Shown piece by piece: positions 9,076 through 16,433 of a DNA stretch of 34,468 bases. The first letter of the stretch is position 1, and each line of letters begins with the position of its first letter. The stretch is from the NCBI RefSeq assembly GCF_000955805.1, contig NZ_JYOA01000007.1, positions 406,792 through 441,259 on the forward strand. Direction: 5' to 3'. The DNA comes from Pseudomonas sp. 21 (GTDB lineage: Bacteria; Pseudomonadota; Gammaproteobacteria; Pseudomonadales; Pseudomonadaceae). Position numbers and translations under genes: made by a program. A model generated the notes under the pieces. The model worked only from the letters and a program-made list of their open reading frames with translations. It searched no databases and was not told the DNA's origin.

Positions 9076-9480
9076 TCAGGCTTCGCGGACGTGCAGTTCG
9101 CGCCGTTCCTGGCGCTCCTTGGCCTCGATGCACAGCGAGGCGGTGGGGCGCAGCAGCAGGCGGCGCAGGCCGATCGGTTCGCCGGTTTCCTCGCACCAGC
9201 CGTAATCGCCCCGGGCCAGGCGCTCCAGCGCCTGGTCGATCTTGTCGAGCAGCTTCTTCTCGCGCTCCAGCAGGCGCAGTTGCCACTGGCGCGCCTCCTC
9301 GCGGCTGGCGACATCGGCGTCGTCACTGGCCCGCTCGGTGTCCTGCAGCGCCTGGAATTCCTCGTCGATGCGCCCCTGCAACTCGTCACGCTGGTCCAGC
9401 AGCAGCGCGCGGAAATAGCCCTGTTGCGCCTCGCTCATGTAGGCCTCGCCGGGCTGGGCGAGCAGTTCCTGTTCGGTCAT
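9076..9480 (-). CDS. dksA2: DksA2, zinc-independent DksA paralogue
   Basis: 134 residues. DksA proteins enter the RNA polymerase secondary channel with ppGpp and tune rRNA and amino-acid promoters. The coiled coil spans about 20-90, with acidic tip residues in SDDADVAS (52-59). The usual four-cysteine zinc finger is reduced to C96-x2-T99-x17-C117-x2-A120, which is exactly the P. aeruginosa DksA2 pattern that needs no zinc. It is the first gene of the dksA2-zigA operon. GGAG lies 10 bases before the ATG, and the Zur-like palindrome is 30-44 bases upstream, so expression should rise when zinc is scarce and replace the zinc-dependent DksA. Confidence 0.95.
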   Translation of the reverse strand: MTEQELLAQPGEAYMSEAQQGYFRALLLDQRDELQGRIDEEFQALQDTERASDDADVASREEARQWQLRLLEREKKLLDKIDQALERLARGDYGWCEETGEPIGLRRLLLRPTASLCIEAKERQERRELHVREA

Positions 9481-9509
9481 GACCGTCTCCGGAGGGGAGT
9501 GATCTTTTA

Positions 9510-9524
9510 TGTTATATTATAACA
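9510..9524. promoter_or_regulatory. Zur-type operator shared by two divergent genes
   Basis: TGTTATATTATAACA is a perfect 7-1-7 palindrome. Its inner 13 bases GTTATATTATAAC differ by one base from the site before folE2, as expected for a Zur regulon. It lies 30 bases from the dksA2 start on one side and 53 bases from the start of the exported-protein gene on the other. Confidence 0.85.
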
Positions 9525-9576
9525 ATGCATTGCCCGCAATCGGGAATCGACAACCGCCCGACGACGTGCGATACCG

Positions 9577-10011
9577 ATGCTCCGCTCCACCCGCCTGCCG
9601 AGACCTTCGATGCTGCGCTGCGCCTTGCTGCTCTGCCTGTTCGTTCCCTTCGCCCACGCCAGCGGTTCCGCGCCACTGCCCTTCCCCGGCGAGGAACCGG
9701 CGCGCTGCGCCTGGTCGGCTTCGGTGCTGGCCTGCATGGACGATTCGGGGAATCTCTACAGCGTCGCCACCCAGGGCCACGACACTTACCTGCGCGGCTT
9801 CGAGGCGAGCAGCGGGCGGCGCTGGGCGCAGACCGGCACGCGCTACGGCAGCCTGACCTTCTTCAGCGGCGTGACCAGCGACGGCCAGGTATGGGTCGGC
9901 ACCAGCCGCGGCATCGGCTGGACCAGCATCAGCCGCTTCAGCAGCTCGTCAGGCGACAGCGCCCGGCTGACCTGCGGGCGCGTGAGCGGCTGCAAGCAAC
10001 AGGAGCGCTGA
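9577..10011 (+). CDS. exported protein of unknown function, divergent from dksA2
   Basis: 144 residues from the ATG at 9577, or 133 from the ATG at 9610; the second places a short signal peptide (MLRCALLLCLFVPFAHAS) right at the N-terminus and may be the true start, as neither has a strong ribosome binding site. The mature protein has four cysteines (RCAW, ACMDD, TCGRV, GCKQ) and Gly/Ser-rich beta-like repeats containing GNLYSV and GQVWVGT, suggesting a small disulfide-bonded beta fold. I do not recognise a named family. It starts 53 bases from the Zur palindrome and lies between dksA2 and folE2, so it is probably made under zinc limitation. It could bind metal in the periplasm, but no His-rich motif supports that. 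Confidence 0.7.
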   Translation: MLRSTRLPRPSMLRCALLLCLFVPFAHASGSAPLPFPGEEPARCAWSASVLACMDDSGNLYSVATQGHDTYLRGFEASSGRRWAQTGTRYGSLTFFSGVTSDGQVWVGTSRGIGWTSISRFSSSSGDSARLTCGRVSGCKQQER

Positions 10012-10045
10012 AGAACCCGTTGCGGGATCGCCTGGAAGCAAATAC

Positions 10046-10058
10046 GTTATGTTATAAC
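10046..10058 (+). promoter_or_regulatory. Zur-type operator of folE2
   Basis: GTTATGTTATAAC has the same 5-3-5 inverted layout as the core of the site at 9510-9524 (one base different in the centre). It lies 22 bases upstream of the folE2 ATG, overlapping the expected promoter. Confidence 0.82.
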
Positions 10059-10080
10059 AATTGACGACCGTGACCCGCCC

Positions 10081-10968
10081 ATGACCACCCTGCTGCCCGA
10101 TATCGCCTGCCAATCCACCCGCCTGCCCATCCCGCTCGACTGGGTCGGCATGCAGGGCATCGCCGTGCCGCTGCGCATCGCCGGCGAGCGCGTCGCCGCG
10201 TATGCCGACGCCGGTGTCAGCCTCGACGAAGCCGATGCGCGCGGCATCCACATGTCGCGTCTGTACCTGGCGCTGGAAGCACTGGCTGAAACCGAGCTTT
10301 CGCCGCTGTTGCTACGCGACCTGCTCAGGCAGTTCCTGCGCAGCCACGCGCAGCTTTCCCGACGCGCCAGCCTGGCACTGCGCTTCGAACTGATGCTGCA
10401 GCGCCCGGCGCTGGTCAGCCCGCTGAACGGCTGGAAGCGCTACCCCTGCGAGATCCACGCGCAACTGGAAGACGAGGCGCTGCAACTGGAGTTGCGCTTG
10501 GCCCTGCCCTACTCCTCGACGTGCCCCTGCTCGGCGGCGCTGGCGCGCCAACTGATCCAGGAGCGTTTCGACACCGACTTCGCCGGCCGCCCGCTGAAAG
10601 CCAGCGAGGTGCGCGCCTGGCTGGGCAGCCCGCAGGGCATAGTCGCCACGCCGCACAGCCAGCGCAGCGAGGCGCGGCTGAATCTGCGACTTGCCCCGGC
10701 CGCGACGGCATTCGCTTTCAGCGAGCTGATCGACCACGCCGAAGACGCCCTCGGCACCGCCGTGCAGACGGCGGTGAAGCGCGCCGACGAGCAGGCCTTC
10801 GCCCTGGCCAACGGGCAGAACCTGATGTTCTGCGAGGACGCCGCACGCCGGCTGCACCGGGCGCTGGTACAGCTGGAAGAGGTGCGCGGCTTCGAGGTGC
10901 GCGTGGTGCATGCGGAAAGCTTGCACGCCCACGATGCGGTGGCGGTGAGTCGCTGGGAACGCGACTAG
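10081..10968 (+). CDS. folE2: GTP cyclohydrolase I type B (FolE2), alternative-metal enzyme
   Basis: 295 residues. It converts GTP to 7,8-dihydroneopterin triphosphate, the first step of folate and tetrahydrobiopterin-type pathways. The FolE2 signatures are present: SSTCPCS with C148/C150, RGIHMSRL (55-62), and the FCEDAARRL segment carrying the acidic catalytic residue. Unlike FolE, FolE2 works with metals other than zinc, and Pseudomonas makes it under zinc starvation; the Zur-like box 22 bases upstream fits. The stop codon overlaps the stop of the convergent acetyltransferase gene within the palindrome CTAG. Confidence 0.95.
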   Translation: MTTLLPDIACQSTRLPIPLDWVGMQGIAVPLRIAGERVAAYADAGVSLDEADARGIHMSRLYLALEALAETELSPLLLRDLLRQFLRSHAQLSRRASLALRFELMLQRPALVSPLNGWKRYPCEIHAQLEDEALQLELRLALPYSSTCPCSAALARQLIQERFDTDFAGRPLKASEVRAWLGSPQGIVATPHSQRSEARLNLRLAPAATAFAFSELIDHAEDALGTAVQTAVKRADEQAFALANGQNLMFCEDAARRLHRALVQLEEVRGFEVRVVHAESLHAHDAVAVSRWERD

Positions 10969-11441
10969 GCGCCGAGGTCCAGCGCCAGACGAATCTGGTC
11001 GCGGCACTGGATGCCGTTCTCGTAGATCGGCTCGGGATAATGCCGCACGAAATGATCGGCCTCGATGCCAACGATGCGGAAGCCCAGGCGCTGGTACAGA
11101 CCGAGCTGCGCCAGGCTGGAGTTGCCGGTGGCGATCGTCAGGCGCTGCAGGCCGGCCTCGCGTGCCTGCTCGATGGCCGCCAGCAGCAGACGCCGGCCCA
11201 GGCCGCGCTCCTGCCATTCGTCTTCCACCGCCAGGCTGGTGATCTCGGCGACGCCGGGCTCGCGAGGCGTCAGCGTCAGCACGCCGCGCACGGAGTCCGC
11301 CTCGTTCAGCGCCAGCAGGCGGGAACCGGGCAGGTAGCTCTCGATCTGCTCGCGGCTGGGGTCGGCCTTGAGCAAAAGCGGCCAGGGCGCCTGCGCGGGC
11401 GTGAGTTCGACGAGAGACAGGTCCGGGAAGAAATTCACCAT
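10965..11441 (-). CDS. GNAT-family N-acetyltransferase
   Basis: 158 residues. The acetyl-CoA binding motif A is visible as VEDEWQERGLGRRLLLAAIE (the Q/RxxGxG/A loop is QERGLG), preceded by the beta-strand EITSLAV and followed by LYQRLGFR, the motif B region. The acceptor is unknown; small GNATs of this type acetylate amines of metabolites or protein N-termini. It converges on folE2 with overlapping stop codons. It is downstream of, but 131 bases from, cfa, which is upstream on the same strand; a hairpin at 11528 lies on the cfa side, so the gene probably has its own promoter. Confidence 0.85.
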   Translation of the reverse strand: MVNFFPDLSLVELTPAQAPWPLLLKADPSREQIESYLPGSRLLALNEADSVRGVLTLTPREPGVAEITSLAVEDEWQERGLGRRLLLAAIEQAREAGLQRLTIATGNSSLAQLGLYQRLGFRIVGIEADHFVRHYPEPIYENGIQCRDQIRLALDLGA

Positions 11442-11527
11442 GATTCATCTACCAAAGAGTCAGTGGGGAAAGGGGGTTTAGCCTCCCGGGCCCCTGGATG
11501 CAAGCCTTTTGCGCCGCGCCGGAAAGG

Positions 11528-11555
11528 CATCGGGCCCGGCAAGCCGGGCCCGATG
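11528..11555 (-). terminator. terminator hairpin after cfa
   Basis: CATCGGGCCCGG (11528-11539) and CCGGGCCCGATG (11544-11555) form a perfect 12-bp stem with a CAAG loop, 17 bases past the cfa stop. The following minus-strand bases are CCTTTCC, so the U-tract is poor, but the stem is very strong. Confidence 0.7.
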
Positions 11556-11572
11556 GCAGTCCCTGAACAGGC

Positions 11573-12757
11573 TCATGCGTAGAGGTCGCGGCGGCTCCAG
11601 GGCACTTCGTGACCACCATCCGTATGCGGCTTGCTGGCAAGAATCTGGTGCAGGTTGATCCAGCCCTTCTTGAACCCGTAAGCGCAACCGGCGAGGTACA
11701 GGCGCCAGATGCGCAGGGCCTGGTCGGGCACCAATTTCGCCGCTTCGGCCAGCCTGGCTTCGAGGTTGGCGCTCCAGAACTCCAGGGTGCGCGCGTAGTG
11801 CAGGCGCAGACCTTCGACGTCGACCACTTCCAGCCCGGCTTCGCTCATGCGAGCGACGGCCAGGGACAGGTGCGGCAGTTCGCCGTGGGGGAACACATAG
11901 CGGTCGATGAAATCTCCCGCGCCGCGCCCGACCGGACGGCCGTCGGTATTGCTGGAGGTGATGCCATGGTTCATCACCAGCCCACCCGGCCGCACCGCGT
12001 CGTACAGGTGCTGGAAGTAGATGCCCAGGTTAGCGTGGCCGACGTGCTCGAACATGCCGACGCTGACCACCTTGTCGTAGCGCCCGTCACGCGGGAGGTC
12101 GCGGTAGTCGCGCAGCTCCAGGGTCACCTGGCCATCCAGCCCCTCCGCCCTGACACGCTCGCGGCCGAGCTTGAGCTGCTCCTCGCTGAGCGTGATGCCA
12201 TGCACCTGCACGCCGAACTCCCGCGCCGCCAGGCGCGCCAGCCCGCCCCAGCCGCAGCCGACGTCGAGCAGCTTCTGGCCCGGCTTCAGGCGCAGCTTGC
12301 GGCACAGGTGCCGGAGCTTGGCCAGCTGGGCGGTGGCCAGGTCCTCGTTGCCGGTCTCGTAGTAGGCACAGGAGTACACCATCTCCGGGTCGAGCCAGAG
12401 CTGGTAGAACGCGTTGGACAGGTCGTAGTGATAGCGAATGGCTTCGGCGTCGGTGGACTTGTCGTGGCTCTCGCGCACGTAATCCACATTCTCGTCGTCA
12501 TCGCCCAGCGCCGCGCTCAGGGCGTCGGCAGTGGCAATCACTTCCTGCATCGGCCCCTCGATGTCCATGCGGTTCTCCACGTAGGCGCGACCGAGGATAT
12601 CGAGGCTGGGATGGGTGATCTCGGTCAGCAGCGTGGGATCGCGGACAACCAGAGTTACCTGCGGGTCGGGGCCGAGGTCGAAGGCCTGGGCCTCGCCGAT
12701 GCGTATGCGCAGCGGCAGTTGCAGGGACAGCAACTCAGAGGGCAGATTGGCGTTCAT
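11573..12757 (-). CDS. cfa: cyclopropane-fatty-acyl-phospholipid synthase
   Basis: 394 residues. It methylates unsaturated acyl chains of membrane phospholipids with S-adenosylmethionine to form cyclopropane rings, hardening the membrane on entry to stationary phase. The SAM-binding motif is LDVGCGWGG (164-172). The family landmarks YHYDLSNAFYQLWLD (109-123), YSCAYYE with C130, and EHVGHANL are present, as is the C-terminal RIWRLYLAGCAYGF. The start at 12757 is set by a near-ideal AGGAGGT (12762-12768) six bases upstream; a longer frame to 12913 has no such support. A possible RpoS-like -10 (CTATAGT on the minus strand, 12786-12792) lies upstream, which agrees with known stationary-phase control of cfa genes. 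Confidence 0.95.
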   Translation of the reverse strand: MNANLPSELLSLQLPLRIRIGEAQAFDLGPDPQVTLVVRDPTLLTEITHPSLDILGRAYVENRMDIEGPMQEVIATADALSAALGDDDENVDYVRESHDKSTDAEAIRYHYDLSNAFYQLWLDPEMVYSCAYYETGNEDLATAQLAKLRHLCRKLRLKPGQKLLDVGCGWGGLARLAAREFGVQVHGITLSEEQLKLGRERVRAEGLDGQVTLELRDYRDLPRDGRYDKVVSVGMFEHVGHANLGIYFQHLYDAVRPGGLVMNHGITSSNTDGRPVGRGAGDFIDRYVFPHGELPHLSLAVARMSEAGLEVVDVEGLRLHYARTLEFWSANLEARLAEAAKLVPDQALRIWRLYLAGCAYGFKKGWINLHQILASKPHTDGGHEVPWSRRDLYA

Positions 12758-12785
12758 GCATACCTCCTGGTCACAGGGCTGAAGA

Positions 12786-12792
12786 ACTATAG
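12786..12792 (-). promoter_or_regulatory. candidate RpoS-type -10 element of cfa
   Basis: Minus-strand CTATAGT resembles the sigma-S -10 CTATACT and lies 29-35 bases before the cfa ATG. It is a short motif, so the call rests mainly on its position and on the known RpoS dependence of Pseudomonas cfa. Confidence 0.4.
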
Positions 12793-12948
12793 ACCAGCGC
12801 CTCCATAGTCTTCGCCTATGGCCTGGCCCGCGAAAAACTATCGGGCGCCGACCGCGGCGGTGGACCTGTCGATTCTCTGTAATGGAGCGCTCGTCGGATG
12901 AAAGCGTTCCCAAAAGAATGTATCGGCCCTTGCACGAAAGAATAGTTC

Positions 12949-12964
12949 GCTACGCAAGCGTAGC
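12949..12964. promoter_or_regulatory. perfect palindrome, candidate operator
   Basis: GCTACGCAAGCGTAGC is a 16-base perfect inverted repeat (7-2-7), about 95 bases before the possible -10 of the exporter gene. It has the size of a TetR/MarR-type operator. No regulator gene is adjacent. Confidence 0.35.
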
Positions 12965-13122
12965 AGCCGCTTCGCCAACCATCGTTGCAAGCCCTGAGAT
13001 AGAGCCTTTCCTGACGAGCAACGATGACGCCGATGTGACAGATCGTCACTCCATTGCACTACACTGTGGCCCCCTCCGCGCGCATTCCGACCGGAGGGCC
13101 TCTGCCGTCCAAGGGGGCTGTC

Positions 13123-14595
13123 TTGACTACCTTCTCCGCGCCACGACCGGCGGTTCGCACCGTGCTGGTGGGGCTGATGCTGGCGATCTTCCTCGGTGCG
13201 CTCGACCAGACCATCGTGGCCGTTTCCCTTCCGGCAATCTCCGCCGGTTTCGGCGACTTCGACCTGCTGGCCTGGGTCATTTCCGGCTACATGGTGGCGA
13301 TGACCATCTCCATGCCGATCTACGGCAAGCTCGGCGACCTCTACGGTCGCCGTGTGCTGATGCTCTTCGCCATCGGCCTGTTCACCTTCGCCTCGCTGCT
13401 CTGCGGCGCCGCCCAGAGCATGGAACAGCTGGTGCTCGCCCGCGTCCTGCAGGGCATCGGCGCCGGCGGCATGATGTCGGTGAGCCAGGCGATCATCGGC
13501 GACATCGTCCCGCCGCGCGAACGCGGCCGCTACCAGGGCTACTTCAGCAGCATGTACGCGGTGGCGAGCATCGCCGGCCCGGTGCTGGGCGGGCTGCTCA
13601 CCGAGTACCTGTCGTGGCGCTGGGTGTTCCTGATCAACCTGCCGGTGGGCCTGGTCGCCCTCGCGGTGTCGCGCCAGACCCTGCGCGGCCTGCCGGTGCC
13701 GGGGCGCAAGCCGGTGATCGACTACCTCGGCACGATGCTGATGATCGCCGGCCTGGGCAGCCTGCTGCTGGCGATCACCGAAGTCGGCCAGGGCGCGCGC
13801 TGGAACGACCCGCAGATGCTCGCGCTGTTCATCGCCGCGCTGGTGCTGATCGCCCTGTTCGTCCTGCAGGAGCGCCGCGCGCCGGAACCGCTGGTGCCGA
13901 TGCACCTGTTCGGTATTCGCGCAGCCACCCTGAGCTGGCTGATCAGCTTCTTCGCCAGCTTCCAGGTCATCTCGCTGTCGGTGCTGGTGCCGCTGCGCTT
14001 CCAGTCGGTGACCGGCGCGGGCGCGGACAGCGCCGCGCTGCACCTGCTGCCACTGGCCATGGGCGTGCCGATCGGCGCGTACTGCTGCGGCCGTCTCACG
14101 GCGATCATCGGCCGCTACAAGCCGCAGATCGTCGGTGGCGCGCTGCTGATGCCCCTGGCGATTGCCGGCCTGGCGCTGACGCCGCCGAGCGCTTACTTCC
14201 TTTCCGGGATCTGCATGCTGCTCACCGGCATCGCCGCCGGCACGCAGTTCCCCACCAGCCTGGTGGCGGCGCAGAGCGCGGTGGAGACGAAACACCTGGG
14301 CGTAGCGACCAGCAACATCACGCTGTTCCGCTCACTCGGCGGGGCGGTGGGGATCGCGCTGATGTCCGCGCTGCTGCTGGCGATGCTGCAACCGCTGGCA
14401 GGCGAGGCGGGTCACGGGCTGTCGGCCAGCGCGCTGCTGGCCAGCCTCAGCGGAGCCGGCCACGAGGCGCAGCGGCTCACGCTGGATGGGGTATTCGGGC
14501 ACCTGTTCCTGATCAACGCAGGCTTCGGCGCCCTGGCCCTGCTGATCGCCCTGTCGCTGCCCGACCACGCCTTGCGCGGCCGGGGCAACGACTAG
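13123..14595 (+). CDS. DHA2-family (EmrB/QacA type) multidrug MFS transporter
   Basis: About 490 residues with 14 predicted helices. The DHA2 signatures are present: ALDQTIVAVSLPAI in helix 1 (motif D1), GKLGDLYGRR (motif A), a long LARVLQGIGAGGMMSV stretch, and motif C at YAVASIAGPVLGG. It is expected to be a drug/proton antiporter in the inner membrane, with unknown substrate. The best start is TTG at 13123 behind AAGGGGG; an ATG at 13054 would lie upstream of the likely -10 at 13060 and adds an unlike N-terminus. It is in the position of PA5548 near glmS of P. aeruginosa. It converges with the next transporter gene, with 15 bases between stops. Confidence 0.88.
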   Translation: MTTFSAPRPAVRTVLVGLMLAIFLGALDQTIVAVSLPAISAGFGDFDLLAWVISGYMVAMTISMPIYGKLGDLYGRRVLMLFAIGLFTFASLLCGAAQSMEQLVLARVLQGIGAGGMMSVSQAIIGDIVPPRERGRYQGYFSSMYAVASIAGPVLGGLLTEYLSWRWVFLINLPVGLVALAVSRQTLRGLPVPGRKPVIDYLGTMLMIAGLGSLLLAITEVGQGARWNDPQMLALFIAALVLIALFVLQERRAPEPLVPMHLFGIRAATLSWLISFFASFQVISLSVLVPLRFQSVTGAGADSAALHLLPLAMGVPIGAYCCGRLTAIIGRYKPQIVGGALLMPLAIAGLALTPPSAYFLSGICMLLTGIAAGTQFPTSLVAAQSAVETKHLGVATSNITLFRSLGGAVGIALMSALLLAMLQPLAGEAGHGLSASALLASLSGAGHEAQRLTLDGVFGHLFLINAGFGALALLIALSLPDHALRGRGND

Positions 14596-14610
14596 CGCTG
14601 CCGGCGCAGG

Positions 14611-15915
14611 TCAGTCCTCGTCGTTGAGGTAGCTGACCTTGCGCAGGTCCGGCAGCAGCAGGCAGACCAGCAGCGCCACGCCGCACATGACCGAGACGTA
14701 GATGTAGAACACTTCTTCCTGGCCGATGCTCTTCAGGCCCAGCGCGGCGTATTCGGCCGAGCCGCCGAAGATCGCGTTGCCCACCGCGTAGGACAGGCCC
14801 ACGCCCAGGGCGCGGATCTGCGGCGGGAACATCTCCGCCTTGATCAGGCCGCTGATGGAGGTGTAGAGGCTGACGATGGCCATCGCCAGGATGATCAGGC
14901 CGAACGCCGCGTAGGGGCTGCTGACGGTCTTCAGCGCGGCGAGGATCGGCCAGGTGCAGAGCATGCCCAGGGCGCCGAACCAGAGCATCGAGGTCTTGCG
15001 GCCGATGCGGTCGGACAGCGCGCCGAACAGCGGCTGCATGCACATGTAGCAGAACAGCGCGAAGGTCATCACGCCGCTGGCCACCTTCGGGTCCATCCCG
15101 GCGGTGTTCACCAGGTATTTCTGCATGTAGGTGGTGAAGGTGTAGAAAATCAGCGAGCCGCCGGCGGTGAAGCCGAGCACGGTGAAGAAGGCGCGCTTGT
15201 GGTGGGTGAACAGCTCGGTGAGGGTCCCCGATTCCTTGCGGTTGAGGTTGGATTCCTTGGCCGTCTCGCTCAGCGAGCGGCGCAGGTAGAAGGCGATCAC
15301 CGCGGTGATGGCGCCGACCACGAAGGGAATCCGCCAGCCCCACTCTTTCAGCTCATCGGTGGTCAGCAACTGCTGCAGGATCACCACTACCAGCACCGCC
15401 AGCAGCTGGCCGCCGATCAGGGTCACGTACTGGAAGGAAGCGAAGAAGCCGCGCTGGCCCTTGAGCGCCACTTCACTCATGTAGGTTGCGCTGGTGCCGT
15501 ACTCGCCGCCCACGGAGAGCCCCTGGAACAGCCGCGCCAGCAGCAGCAGCGCCGGCGCCGCGACGCCGATGGTGGCGTAGGTCGGCATCACCGCAATCGC
15601 CAGCGAGCCGCCGCACATCATCAGCACCGAGATCATCATCGCGGTCTTGCGGCCCTTCTTGTCGGCGATGCGGCCGAACAGCCAGCCGCCGATCGGGCGC
15701 ATCAGGAAGCCCGCGGCGAATACCCCGGCGGTGTTGAGCAACTGCACCGTCGGATCGTCCGAGGGGAAGAAGGCGTGGGCGAAGTACAGCGCAGTGAAGG
15801 CGTAGACGTAGAAGTCGAACCACTCCACCAGGTTGCCCGAGGAGGCGCCGACGATGGCGAGGATGCGCGAGCGGCGCTCGTGGGCGGAATACTGCGGTGC
15901 GGCAGGTGCGTTCAT
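14611..15915 (-). CDS. kgtP: C5-dicarboxylate/alpha-ketoglutarate:H+ symporter, MHS family
   Basis: 434 residues and 12 helices, in the metabolite:H+ symporter branch of the MFS. N-terminal [16 protein letters not shown] and [14 protein letters not shown] are the MHS signatures, and [17 protein letters not shown] (helix 5) is typical of KgtP/PcaT/ShiA-like proteins. The closest match from memory is PA5530 of P. aeruginosa, reported as a major transporter for five-carbon dicarboxylates such as alpha-ketoglutarate and glutarate. The symbol is given for the family; the substrate is inferred. In PAO1 the gene adjoins tonB1, while here it is 9 kb away. Confidence 0.85.
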   Translation of the reverse strand: MNAPAAPQYSAHERRSRILAIVGASSGNLVEWFDFYVYAFTALYFAHAFFPSDDPTVQLLNTAGVFAAGFLMRPIGGWLFGRIADKKGRKTAMMISVLMMCGGSLAIAVMPTYATIGVAAPALLLLARLFQGLSVGGEYGTSATYMSEVALKGQRGFFASFQYVTLIGGQLLAVLVVVILQQLLTTDELKEWGWRIPFVVGAITAVIAFYLRRSLSETAKESNLNRKESGTLTELFTHHKRAFFTVLGFTAGGSLIFYTFTTYMQKYLVNTAGMDPKVASGVMTFALFCYMCMQPLFGALSDRIGRKTSMLWFGALGMLCTWPILAALKTVSSPYAAFGLIILAMAIVSLYTSISGLIKAEMFPPQIRALGVGLSYAVGNAIFGGSAEYAALGLKSIGQEEVFYIYVSVMCGVALLVCLLLPDLRKVSYLNDED

Positions 15916-16433
15916 GGGGATTCTCTTGTCGGTTTAACTGCATCCCGGACGTGAGGACGGAACTCCCTCGCCGCCCTTGCCAGTGAATCGCCGCAAGGCC
16001 ATTTCCACTGACACAATCAGAAACAGTATAGACGCTTCCGATAGCCGGCTAACGAAATCCGCGGCCTGGACCGGGCCTTTCGGTTCGAATATCGGACACT
16101 CGCGAACGCGCGTTTGTCGTTTCCGATTGACCGGCCACTAGCCAGCTTCTATCGTTGGCCCGCTCCCCGCCCTGCGGGAGACTTGTCAGGTACCCCTCGC
16201 AGGGCCGGAGTCCGACCTTGTCCACAAGACAAGGTCGATTTCCATTCCCCTCGTGTAGCGGCCTCTGCCGCCTGGCCTCGGTGCCCCGTCCACACCCCCG
16301 GACGTGCAGGCACCGGGGGAATGTTGATTCCCCTCGCGGCGCCACCAAAGCGAAATATCCCCTCCGTAGACTGCCGAAAAATGCTGCAGGTCGCGTCGTG
16401 CGCGGCTTTCGTCCATCCGGCAAGGGGGCAGGC
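15916..16433. other. 518-base divergent region, hairpin-rich in its second half
   Basis: Separates the divergent kgtP-like and LABN genes. 15916-16140 shows no repeat or clear promoter. 16157-16333 holds a row of inverted repeats described separately. 16334-16433 leads to the TTG start, with AAGGGGG as ribosome binding site. Small arginine/proline-rich ORFs on both strands look like chance. Confidence 0.5.
16157..16333 (+). ncRNA. candidate structured leader RNA or small RNA
   Basis: Five consecutive inverted repeats in 177 bases: CCCTGCG/CGCAGGG (16170-16204, with an alternative CCCGC-CCT-GCGGG at 16166-16178 sharing the same bases); GACCTTGTC-CACAA-GACAAGGTC (16214-16236, perfect 9 bp); GCGGC-CTCT-GCCGC (16258-16271); GGTGCC/GGCACC (16280-16314); and GGGGAAT-GTTG-ATTCCCC (16316-16333). 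The mutually exclusive pairings in the first element are what a switching leader would show. The strand is assumed from the downstream gene at 16434. No known riboswitch class is recognised. It could instead be a cluster of unrelated palindromes. Confidence 0.35.

Larger units (their letters stand above)
12758..13122. other. 365-base divergent regulatory region between cfa and an MFS exporter
   Basis: No gene is seen. The cfa side holds the strong ribosome binding site, the RpoS-like -10 and a small inverted repeat CCATAG/CTATGG (12803-12821). The middle holds the perfect palindrome at 12949-12964. The exporter side has a possible -10 TACACT (13060-13065) with GTGACA 19 bases upstream, and AAGGGGG before the TTG start. 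Confidence 0.5.

Noticed and set aside
12838..14295. 485-codon minus-strand ORF opposite the DHA2 exporter
   Set aside because: H/Q/R/D-rich shadow of a membrane protein; no plausible fold or start signal.
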